Origin: Ciborinia camelliae
Lineage: Eukaryota > Ascomycota > Leotiomycetes > Helotiales > Sclerotiniaceae
DNA: 64,000 nucleotides
Reading direction: 5' to 3'
NCBI GenBank assembly: GCA_025890175.1
Contig: JANPYM010000011.1
Span: forward strand, 1,096,299 to 1,160,298
The stretch's first letter is position 1. Each line of letters begins with the position of its first letter. A program made the translations under genes and the position numbers. Below the pieces are notes generated by a model, which had not been told where the DNA came from, ran no database searches, and saw only the letters and a list, made by a program, of their open reading frames with translations. Of the stretch, positions 11,990-22,024 are shown piece by piece.

Positions 11990-14900
11990 TTAACTTGAGA
12001 TCTCCTTCAAATACCCGGTGGCTCTGATATAAGAAACCAATTCAGCCTCCTTTGTGATACTGGGTAACACCTTCAAATCTCCTAAAGCTACCTTCATGTT
12101 CGACAAGAAGGTTGAAAATTCCAAATTTCTTTCTTTTTCCGATAACGCAACTTCTAGCAGGAAAGTAAGTGTCCTATAGATCTGCAACAGGAGTTTCTCT
12201 CTCTCGGCAGGGTAGAAGATTCGACGAGCTTCTACAATGCGCTGTTTGACAACCTTTATAATTTCTTGCCGGTACCGGCCTGAAGCAAGCCCAGCGTGGT
12301 CGAGAATCAGTGAAGCTAAAGTGCTCAAGCGGTTGGGCCATGTCTTTTCGCCTGCCGCAAACAATGTGACAATAGCGTCAAAGATGCATCCCAGGTCCCG
12401 AATTAGGATATCTTGAGATTCGGTTACGGCCATCCGTCCACCATAACCAGTATGACTTTGTCGCGCCAATTGGAAACCAGATTCTATAAAGGTCTGTAGC
12501 GAAGATATAATCGCATCACTTCCCTGCTCGAAAGCCGCGCGAAGCACCTCCATGCTTGCAAGTGTGAGGCTAAGCGCTTCATCATGTTTCTCGTTCTTCA
12601 GGCATTCTTGGTATTCTTCATATCTCCGTTTGAACAAATCCTCGGCCATGTAGTCCATTTTCGCTTCTAAAATCTGCCCCCACTTTATCACCCATTCCCC
12701 GCTAAATCTTTCCAGCAATATTTTCTTCCTACTTAACGCTAATGCTCGCAAGAGCTCAATTATAGCATGGGCAATGATCTCGGCATTGGCTGCATCTCGG
12801 ATTTTGATTGCGTTCGAGAATCGCCCTCCAAACATACCGATCAGTTTCTTCACGGATGCCTGGCAGTTTTCAGCGAGATCCTCCACATCATTGACCGCTT
12901 TCATCCAAAGCTTAGAAATGATAAAAGACAAGTGTTTAAACTCTGGTCCGCGTCCAACAGCTACCAAAAGTAATTCCATAGCGACGTGGCCCAGGAGGTC
13001 AGCTTTGTCTAAATCCTTTTCTGGAATCTGATCTGTATTTTTTAGGTATTCTTTGACCTCGTCCGCTCGGTTCTGAACTACACTTTCCAGCACCTGCTCA
13101 CCAAATTCTGGGTGTGCGAAGAGATTATTGAGGGAATCGACCCACTTATTGGCAATTAACTCAATTGCATCTCTTTCTTTGTGAAGAATGGCGCTTTCCA
13201 AGATATTCACTGCAGCTTCGGTCAACAGATCTAAGACTTTTAAGTGCTCTCCATTGAACTGGACGAATATACCTGTCCTTCTACGAGGATGTTGGAAGAG
13301 AACATCAGCCAGTCTAGTTACCCTGGCAAGTCTGCCTTTTTTGTTTCTAAAATATTCACAGAAACGGCTGTTTGCTTGCGGCAGTGACATGCGGTCGTGT
13401 TTTTGTTTGCTTGTTATTGTGTTGAGATTGCTACGTATATTTGTGGCCACCAAGTTTGTTATGTCCCGGAAGATATTTTCACCGAGATTGATCAAGCTCT
13501 CGAGAAGTTTGGTTTCATCTTTTTCAGTTTCGTTTACCATCTGATTTTCAAATTGGTTAATGATGCTGTTAATGACCCCCATGTTACTATTTTGAATCAT
13601 GAGCATAAAACTTCTTCGCTGAAATTGTTGCCAATCTCCTGTTTTGGGTGTACCGGCTACACCATAATGCGCAGCATTTGCGTCCCTCTCCAACAAAATT
13701 GCCCTGATCTTTTGATGGCCACGTTCAGTTGCAGCCTCATAGGCTGTTCCCATTTTCCCATTAGCGTTGCGAACCTCAGCACCCCTATTCAAAAGTAAAC
13801 GAACAATCTTCGAGCACCCTTGATATGCCGCCATGCGAAGAGCTGGTCCAACCATACCGCTTTGATTGTTGACATCCACCCCATGATCAATCAACTCCTC
13901 TATAATCTTCAGGTAAGCGTTGAGGTCTCCTCCTGGGTTAAAACCCGCAACTGCGGCTGTCACAGGGCTCCCGTATGTTTTATCTGTTGCACGACGATTT
14001 GTCTGTCTTGAACAAAGAAGCTTAACGAGATCTAAATGGCCGCAATAAGCTGCAGCATGAAGGGAAATACCCAACGGCCCGCAAGATTCAACGACTTTAG
14101 AATTTCCATAACTTTGAAGTATTCTTTTAGCACAAGCGCAGCACCCAATCGAGGAAATAGCTTGTAGAGCGGTTCCAAAAATGCTTTGTACCTTTACATT
14201 TGCTCCAGCCTTGACGAGATGTGATACTACAAGGCAAGATGATTTTAGGCGAGATGCTTCCTCCTCATGAAGCGCAGTCGCTGCTGTCTCCTTTTTCTTG
14301 TTCTTTACATAATGCTTTCTGCAAGCAGCAATCAACGCTGTCTCTTCGTTCTTGTCTTTGATATCAAGTTTAGCCTTTTCTTCAATAAGCAATTTTGTTG
14401 CATGCTGACATCCGTAATAAGCCGCATAATATATGGGGGTGCGATCTTGATCATCTGCCTCATTTATATTTTGGCCATATTGGATCAACTTCGTAACAGT
14501 GTCTACAAGGGATCCAATATCGCTCTCACTACGTAGCGCCCAATGTATCGGTCTCAGCCCGTCATCATCAGACTTGGCCACGTCAAACCAGTTCTTGTCC
14601 TTGAAGATATCGAAGATACTGAAAAGAGAAAAGTAGCTGAGGATATGTTCATGACTGACCCCGTTTGAAATTGCCTTCCCCAGGCTGTGCAAGTGCACCT
14701 GAAATGCTAGTTGTAGATTAATTTTCCTGTTGGCTGCTTCCCCTTTACCAAAGAGTATCTTAAGCAGATTGAGAACCTTGGAGAGGCTTTTTTCGATATC
14801 CGCTTTTTTCGCGTGAGGATTTGCATCGACGGTCTTTTTGATGCTCATAGCCCATTTAGAAGATGCAAATAGTAGAAATGGATGCTTCTGCAAGATCGGT

Positions 14901-16441
14901 CCAAGGCCACCAGCTTTGCACCATGTAGCGTCAATTTGAGGACCTTGGGAGAACTCTAGCGAGGACAGATATAATAAACAAAGTTCAGCAATTCGGCGGT
15001 AGTTAATATCTGACTTGTATTGAACAAAGAAGTCAAAAACGGTTTTGTGACAAAATCCAATGATCCCACGGTTTTCGTTGACTTGAACCAGGTGATTGCA
15101 AAATCGAGCAATTTTGAAAGGATCCTCGGTAAGTTCTCGATGAGTTATTGGGTTTAGTTTCCCATTGTTCGCATTCAATGAGAGCGCCACGATGATGGAT
15201 TTTTTTGTCATTGATCCCGCATTAGATGCTAGTAGGGCCATTGTCCTTGTAGCTATCTGATTCCCAATTAGACTCAGATCTTTCTCGAACTTTTCGGCGT
15301 AGTTTTTGTACATTTCTTCCATTCCATGTGGGTTTTCCAGAGCGTCTTGAACTTCTGACTCCAATATCATTTCACAGATATTAAATGTCTGTATGCGAAC
15401 CCATAAAAACCTTGAAATCTTCCTGTTAGCTGGCGCCAAAGAAACAAATTTTTGATTCTTACATTCCATCCGCTTTTTTGTTCAGTTCTTTCAAGACTAT
15501 CTTTCTAAACTCCGGGTTTTCGTCGAAAAGTGCAGACTTGAGATTTTTCTCTAGATAGGTTTTGATATCGCGTTCATTTTTGATAGTTGTAACTTCAATC
15601 GGAAATATTTCATACCCTAGCAACTGCTCCATACCGGTGCAATCACGAGAACTAATGGCCACACGAAGGCGACAGCCGCTCTTTTCGTCCTTCAGCTTTT
15701 GATCTAGGGATTTGAGTGCATTAATCAATACGAAACGAGACCGTTCGAGAAGATGATCCAGAGCATCAATAATGATGTATATATCACGTTTTGATGAAGC
15801 TAGACATTTAAGAAGCTCCTGTTCAATTGACTCGGGAGGAGAATCCGACTTAATATTGGTAGATTGTCTTTTGGATTTCTCGGTTGCCTGTCCCAAAAAG
15901 GTCAACAACATGTCTCGATAGAGCCTATCCTCTTTTTGATCGATCCCGTAGCCGATGAAGCAGTACAGGAGGTGGATAACCTCGGGACCCTCAGCTGCAC
16001 ATCTATTTGCATAAACGTTCTCAATCACACGGGACCTGATGAGCAGAGAATTAACCTCTATTTTTTTGAGCACTATTTAAATGGATGCTTACATTAAAGT
16101 CGATTTTCCGCATCCAGCTGTGTTTTAGTTAGCGTAATATTGTTTGCACCTAGTATCTTCTTTCGTGGGTGCAATAACTTACGACGGCCGTGCAGCCAGA
16201 GGAAGGAACATGCTTTGTTCGTTTTTTCCCAGTATTTGAAATTTTCCTCCTGTAACAGCCAGTCACAGGTATTAGAAGACTTCCATTTCGCTTTTGCCTT
16301 TTTATAATCGTTCGATGCAAACTCCTCCAGGGACGTCGTTTTGACTTGGCAATTACTGTAATTGTTGTCGCCAACGTGGACTCCAGTTGTTGTACCGGAA
16401 TTTTTGTGTTGGTAGATTGTGATGTTTTCTAAAGACATCAT
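11990..16441 (-). CDS. NLR-like receptor: N-terminal amyloid-type motif, NACHT/STAND NTPase, ankyrin repeats
   Basis: Likely a fungal NLR that senses a trigger and relays a cell-death signal. Four exons (16441-16183, 16117-16093, 16035-15463, 15410-11990; introns 65, 57 and 52 nt) give 1425 residues. Residues 14-27 carry a motif (N-S-G-T-T-T-G-V-H-V-G-D-N-N) shared with the divergent HeLo gene. The Walker A loop (G85-R-P-G-C-G-K-S-T93) is rebuilt only after splicing, with most of it on a 25-nt exon. Walker B is Y-I-I-I-D-A-L-D-H-L (about 181-190), followed by an I-S-S-R sensor-like motif near 221-224 and an A-D-G-M-F-L-W segment at about 283-289, typical of fungal NACHT proteins. Ankyrin repeats span about 569-866. 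The last roughly 555 residues are helical-looking and unassigned. An ATG three bases inside the first one is an alternative start. The intron model is strong because each join restores a conserved motif. Confidence 0.88.
16093..16117 (-). other. 25-nt micro-exon encoding the Walker A loop of the NLR
   Basis: This exon contributes most of P-G-C-G-K-S-T-L-M and is bounded by a CAG acceptor (intron 16118-16182) and a GTAAGC donor (intron 16036-16092). The first codon, Pro87, and the last, Met95, are split across introns. Skipping it would remove the ATP-binding loop and shift the frame. Confidence 0.8.
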
Positions 16442-17105
16442 GATTGGAACGATGGGTACTTTCTTCCTAGCATAGTTCTATACCATGTGGTTGATGTTGA
16501 CAACTGATGACAAGAGAGATTACTGTGACAGAAGATAACTTATTGTTTGATCGTTCGAAAGGCTGGAAGCGCGGGTGCTTACGGACAGCACGCTCTAGTT
16601 CATTCCTTAATCGTAGGCATGGAAGCTACTGACCTGCACTCGACCGGACTTGGAGCAATTTTTACTCCTACAAACGTGCAGGCTCTTACCCCTTCATTCT
16701 CTTCTTCGAGTAAAGATAAAATTTGTCGAACGTTCGCTGGGAGGTGGGGGGAAGGGGGAAGCACGCTACCCTCCCCCTCCCTCAAGACTATTTAATGCTA
16801 TCTACCAGTATCCATTGCTATTAACCTTATATCTGCGTAGGGTAAGTTTCGGGCTCTGTGGGTCTCCCCCCACTCTAGTATATGGTCACATGCATGCGCG
16901 CACGTGCCGGCGTGGCAGACGAATAAAACTTAATTGAGGCCTGCTGCTTCCAACTCAGATCAGCTGCATACTTGCGACCAACTGTTTACATTTGAGACCT
17001 ATAAAACATTGAATACAATTATTCTTTTGTCCATTTCGTCTTCATAAACTGCGCAAAGGGGTGCTTACTCTACCCATCAGTACTAAATCTCTCCTCTCCA
17101 CAACC
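16442..17105. promoter_or_regulatory. Shared divergent promoter of the NLR and HeLo genes
   Basis: About 660 bp separate the two start codons, which point away from each other. Both promoters must lie here, so the genes could share control elements. It contains G-rich and C-rich tracts at about 16740-16790. I could not identify a particular transcription-factor site. Confidence 0.6.
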
Positions 17106-17885
17106 ATGGACAGCGTGGGCACTGCTACCACTCTCTTCCAATTTGCCCTCGAAACTCTGGGTCATATACAACTTGCTAGGGAGTTTCAAGATGACTTTGA
17201 CCCCTATCAGTTGAAGCTCGACATCATGCAGCTTCGCCTTTCCCGCTGGGGCGAGATTGCCAGTATTACCACCATCGACAGCTCTGACAAGAGCGGAAAC
17301 GAAGCTCAGCGGGCAGACATGAAGAAAGTAGAAGAGATACTCGGTGACATCCAAAGTCGCTTGTGCATGGCTCAGCGCGATTCAAAAAAGTTGCAGGCAA
17401 AATTAGATGCCAACGGAGCTCAGGGGCTTGATCCAGAATCGTGCCTGTCCATAGATTTGAAGAAGATCCACAACCGGTTTATGACATTCCTTCACAAGCG
17501 CAAAATCCAAACTACTAAGGCCGTCGAAAGTCTTAAATGGATATTCTACCAAAAGGAACACTTCGAAAAATTTATAGTCGACATATCTGAGCTAATTGAC
17601 GGCCTCGAGAACACAATGCCGGAGGAGGATCGTAAGAAGCTCCGCAAGCTTAGCGATGAAGAGTGCAAGGGGATCAGCAAGTCAAATCTCGAGGAACTCA
17701 AGGACATTATTGATGGATGCGACCCCTGGCTGGAGAGCTCTGTGCATGGCGCACTGAATGCTAGAAGTTCTGGGACTGTCATCAACCAGTCTCACAATAC
17801 TGGCCATACGGTTGGAATTCACAACGGCGACATCAATAGAGGCAACGCCTATGGTCATGCCACAACAACTAATACATTCAACTAG
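17106..17885 (+). CDS. HeLo-domain cell-death effector with C-terminal amyloid-type motif
   Basis: Predicted 259-residue HET-S-like protein. HeLo domains are helical; in HET-S, amyloid templating of the C-terminal tail exposes a membrane-permeabilising N-terminal helix. Here the N-terminus is hydrophobic, followed by the family pattern I-Q-L-A-R-x-F, an L-K-L-D segment and R-L-S-R-W-G-E at about residues 38-52. The helical domain runs to about 215. The last about 42 residues are Gly/Asn/Thr/His-rich; residues 231-244 (N-T-G-H-T-V-G-I-H-N-G-D-I-N) match residues 14-27 of the divergent NLR at 8 of 14 positions. I chose the ATG at 17106 because it has an ACCATGG context and places the HeLo start correctly; an in-frame ATG at 17061 would add 15 residues. 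No introns. The tail is not the two-repeat sigma prion domain of HET-s and looks closer to PP/RHIM-type motifs, which is an inference. Confidence 0.88.
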   Translation: MDSVGTATTLFQFALETLGHIQLAREFQDDFDPYQLKLDIMQLRLSRWGEIASITTIDSSDKSGNEAQRADMKKVEEILGDIQSRLCMAQRDSKKLQAKLDANGAQGLDPESCLSIDLKKIHNRFMTFLHKRKIQTTKAVESLKWIFYQKEHFEKFIVDISELIDGLENTMPEEDRKKLRKLSDEECKGISKSNLEELKDIIDGCDPWLESSVHGALNARSSGTVINQSHNTGHTVGIHNGDINRGNAYGHATTTNTFN

Positions 17886-17901
17886 CCACATAACAATGCG
17901 G

Positions 17902-18142
17902 TTATACAACTGTATTCAAAATGGTCGCAAACTTCTCACCAGACGACCACTCATCAAGTGCCTTTTCCCTCTCAAATTTATCAGGCTCAGTGTTTCCAAT
18001 AGTCCAGACTGCAGTCCAACAATGAAGCACTTCTTCGTTCTTGAATCCAATTAAAACATTTATATCATTTGGATCATTTATGTCATTTGAAATATTCAAT
18101 TCGGTTCGAACATCAAATCGTATCCATACATTGAAAGCTCAC
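17902..18142 (-). pseudogene. Exon-like gene remnant, convergent with the HeLo gene
   Basis: A minus-strand frame ending at 17902 reads as well-composed protein over about 80 codons, with segments such as F-N-V-W-I-R-F-D-V and W-T-A-V-W-T-I-G. It opens with no good start (an ATG at 18099 is internal to the coding-like stretch) and an in-frame TGA lies just upstream. Coding-like sequence seems to continue upstream in another frame. I read it as a decayed gene or a single 3' exon, and I do not recognise the family. It lies 17 bp past the HeLo stop. Confidence 0.33.
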
Positions 18143-18474
18143 ATCTAGTCTGCTGGTCCGGACTATTGGACACTCTGAGCTTCAGGCCCATTCTTGTTTC
18201 ACTGGATGATGATTGTCTGCTTGGACTTCGGGTGGAAAGGCTCAGACAATTTAGGATATACTACTTCAGTAAGCTCTTATGTCACAGCACTTATACAAGT
18301 TGGAATAGATTCAGATAGTGTAATCAAACAGGGTGTAATATCACCACTTAATGCTCCGCCTGCTACTTGAACTGTGCAACAAATACAGTACTTTGTAAAG
18401 CTTCAAAGCTTTAGTATGATTCAACTTTTTAACAAGGCATGGGTTTGTAGCTGTTGAGAAAGTATTACTTCTTT

Positions 18475-18860
18475 CAGGGCTGAGCAAAAGATAGGGTAAC
18501 TCGGGTAGCCCTAGGTAGAAATTATAGGGTAATCACCCTGCTACATCCTACACGGTAAGGTGGATACCATATAAAATATCGGTACAGTCTACTCATTGTG
18601 TATTAGCACGTGAGGCTATATATTTGAGGGAGGACGTAAAGCCTTTGAAATGATGATAATATGATACGATCATACGATCATATGATTAATATCTGATTAA
18701 TCCTGATTTATTCATATGACGAGGAATAACCTCAACTTTGGATGACTATATTGGTACAATCACATGACAAATACCCGCGGTGACCCTGCTATGCGCTACG
18801 GGGTAGGGTGACCACCAGTAGAGTAAAATATGCCGGGTAGGGTCTAAGTGCCCAGCCCTG
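18475..18860. mobile_element. Non-autonomous DNA transposon (MITE), hAT-like
   Basis: A 386-bp element begins with CAGGGCTGAGC and ends with GCCCAGCCCTG, so its termini are inverted repeats matching at 10 of 11 positions. It is flanked by an imperfect 8-bp duplication (ACTTCTTT on the left, AATTCTTC on the right, 6 of 8 identical). CAGGG termini plus an 8-bp target duplication fit the hAT superfamily. The interior has no transposase frame and repeats GGGTAG/GGGTGAC-like motifs near both ends. The decayed target duplication suggests an old insertion. Confidence 0.55.
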
Positions 18861-21562
18861 AATTCTTCGAAGAATAAGGATTAAGTAGGGGTATTGCCCA
18901 ACTTGACTGTGGCCACTGGCCAACAGTACGTCCCATGAAAATAAGATCATAAGGGATGATGTAGGAACTAATACGGGCAGTGTATAGATAGGGCAAAGTT
19001 TTGGTTATAGTAAGAGTTAAACAATGCATTGTCAAATCGCGGGCGAGACTGAGAACACCACGAAAATGATATGAATGTTCAAGGTGGCCAACTCCCTCCA
19101 CCCCAACTCCGAGAATGGAGCAACTTAAAAAATGGGGAGAACAATCGGGACCGAGGAACAAGGAGCGTAACAACCTTCTTTCGTCGCTAATTCAAACGCA
19201 AGACAGCCCCGAATACACGGACGAAAGCGCATATTCATCTGCTGACTCGAATAGACGTTCTACTATGTATCACATACAGATACCGCATCCTAGTGCTTGA
19301 ACTTCACATGTAGACTTTATCTGAAAAGCAGAGTGATAATATAAAAGCATGAATATGCAATAACAAGACTATTGACTGCAATGCAGGACAAAAATGCGAT
19401 ATCTCGAGAGATTTTATCATTTCTTCCAAACAATGAACACGTGGGATGTGCAAGAGATTATACGATGTTAAAGGAGAAATCTTCTCGAAAATAATGATTC
19501 CAATCTTCCTTTAAAAGGATCTCTGAAAATACCCTCTTATTATCTAGGTGTAGGCGCTAAACAAGGGGTTGGGCTTTCATTTATGTAAATTACAAGCTTA
19601 ATAATTAGAAATTAGGCCTAGTAGTATAACAAAGGGTATAGATTCTGAAAAAGCCAACTCAAAATTTTCAAAATTTTATTTATCATATGAATTGATATAT
19701 ATCGCTGAAAAGTTATATACTTGATTGAAATAGCATCGGTTGAACAAGTCCTGGGGAAACTTGAAGATTAACTTCAAACCCCTTTCCAACACATAATCGT
19801 GATCCTCCATCTACACATCTAAAGGCTCCCCTATTTAAGATGGGATCCCGGAAATGAGAGCCGTCTGATTTCTAGATTGTAACGACTCGTACTCCCAAAC
19901 CCCCAGAATACCTCAAACGGTACTACGAGCAGTGAGGGTCATCTGATGTTCCCAAGATAATAATCTCCAATCTCCGTGTACCCATATACCGAGCTAGAAT
20001 CTCTCTCATGACCACGCAGGATTCAGAAACCCAAGGACCCGGGATTGAGTGGAAACAAGGTACAAGGTCCTCCTCCAATCCTGGTCATCCATACATTTTC
20101 CCCAGGAATAAACCCCCACATGAAGTAGAAGAAATGAAACCCCCGAGCACTCTAAAATGCGGGGAAGCCACTGAGCTCTTTCAATGTTCAACCACTAGTT
20201 TCGTAAAGGTAGGTAGGTATTTGAGACTTGAGTACAGTACCGGCTAACAACAACATTATTCCACTGGTATTCCTTTTCTTCTGTTAGACGAAAGAAAGAA
20301 AGGATCTCCAGTACAGTACTCCAGAACCATACCGTAGGTACCGGAATGGCCAAGGTACATGATCACACCTCGCATTCCAGCCTCGTGATTGGATCGTATG
20401 TACAGAAAACGACGAAACGCATGTGCGGAGACACTTGCGTACATATCCGGTTGTACTGTAGCTATGCGTATCTCGAGTGCATGCGTGGTGAACCAACCGA
20501 AACGCACAACACATTGGTCCCTTTGCGCATATTACCTCATCCATCTCGATTCTTGCACTCAATACATTAGGTAGTTAGTAGGAACTCAGATATTGCTTTG
20601 ACCATGATCCATCGCGAATTTTGCAATTGCAGGTACAGTCGAGAATCAAAAAAAAGAAAAAAAATCTCCAGCCCACACTCCCAAAACCCATCCCCTTTTC
20701 CATTCCTCCCCCTTTCCCCGCATTTCAAAATTCATTACATGTGAATCAGGAGTAGATTTCCCATTACGAGAAGAAAATCGCTTTGGGTATGTTGGAGCGG
20801 TGAGGTGAGGGAATTCCAAGGTTTGATTTAACTTGGGGAGTTGCCCAAATATCCGGGAGCGGGGAAGGTTTTGGGTTTGGTTTAGGGTTGGTTGATGTTG
20901 CACTGTTGCCAAGATGGGAAATTGGCGGATACGTACCGGTACCTTGGTATGTAAGGTACCACCTGATGGTAATAATGAAAGTATCACAATGGGTGATTTA
21001 GGATTCATAATTCACACAGCTTCAAACTTTCTTCGAAATTATTATTGTAAAAATATTTATTTGATTGTATTATGATTTAGGTACGATAGCTTCATGTACG
21101 ATAGCTTTATAGGTCAAACGAAGACTATCCTTACTAGGTATTCTCCCCTCCTTCCCCCCTTCCTTCACTCCCACCCTCAAATACATAAAAAGTCCGGGGT
21201 ATCATAAAAAGGTATCTTGAGCTATCCTAAGTAGCTCTTCGAATGGAAAATAAAATCACCAGGAACTATTTTGATAAAGCTGGAGTCTGCCAGCCAGCAA
21301 CGTAATGTAGTCCTGAGATCCCAATCAATAACTTTTTTTGTTCCCCGTTTTCCTTTGCCGTTTGCCGTGTCCGTCCGTGTTTTGCGCCCCGTTGCCATTG
21401 TTGAATGATGATTATGAGTAATGTAGTAAAGTGATGTTGAAACGCCGTTGTAATGCTTTTGTAGAGTGTGTTTTTGAAAGTGTGGAGTGTTGAACACAAT
21501 GAAATGAAATCATCGGTATCGTAAAATGTTGAAGTAAGGACAAGAGAGACAACCCTCGAGCC
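18861..21562. other. Intergenic region
   Basis: No supported gene. Short frames on both strands around 20000-20570 overlap each other and show no motif. The far end holds the probable 3' untranslated region of the DUF3602 gene. Confidence 0.5.
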
Positions 21563-22024
21563 CTACGAAGACCTCGAAGTCCAACGTTGCAAAAATCCCC
21601 CACTTCTAACACTTCTCACACTGCCATTACTATCACCGGAGCTGGTTGAGGTCTTTCTCTCACTTGCCGTTCTTCCACTTGCATAGTTGCCTGCTCCTCC
21701 TCTGCCTACATGCCACATGCCTCCCTCGCTGATCTTTTTGTCTCGGGTGCTTTGTCGCTCGAGTTCTTCATCGAAGGAGAATGGGGCTTTTTCGGATAAA
21801 GGAAGGATGTTTCCTGCGCCACCGCGGCCGCTGCTGAATTTGGAGGAGGTTTGGGGAAGACCGAGGGAGAAGAGGGATGCAGGCCCTCGAGCGGTGCTGC
21901 CATTCGTGGTCCTGGGAGCTTTGAAAGTATTGCCTGCTCCTCCACGTCCCGAATGAATGAATGAAGAGGTAGAGACGTGAGGGTGAGGCTCGGTGACTTG
22001 GTATTGAGATGTCATGGTTGGCAT
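21563..22024 (-). CDS. DUF3602-family protein with GRGGAGN repeats
   Basis: A 153-residue protein with three copies of the motif G-R-G-G-A-G-N spaced through a Ser/Thr-rich, probably disordered chain, ending in a basic Ser/Arg tail. This motif defines the DUF3602 family, which includes yeast Par32, a phosphoprotein of the nitrogen/TOR response that restrains ammonium transporters. Family membership is clear from the repeats; a Par32-like role here is inference. The frame is open further upstream, but I chose the ATG at 22024 (a second lies at 22015) because the upstream residues are AT-rich, repeat-poor and look like untranslated leader. No intron is needed. Confidence 0.8.
   Translation of the reverse strand: MPTMTSQYQVTEPHPHVSTSSFIHSGRGGAGNTFKAPRTTNGSTARGPASLFSLGLPQTSSKFSSGRGGAGNILPLSEKAPFSFDEELERQSTRDKKISEGGMWHVGRGGAGNYASGRTASERKTSTSSGDSNGSVRSVRSGGFLQRWTSRSS

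Noticed and set aside
12767..14536. Plus-strand frames of up to 133 codons
   Set aside because: Antisense to the long NLR exon, without motifs; the minus strand carries clear ankyrin repeats.
17061..17105. Upstream ATG adding 15 residues to the HeLo protein
   Set aside because: The downstream ATG has a much better initiation context and matches the expected HeLo N-terminus.
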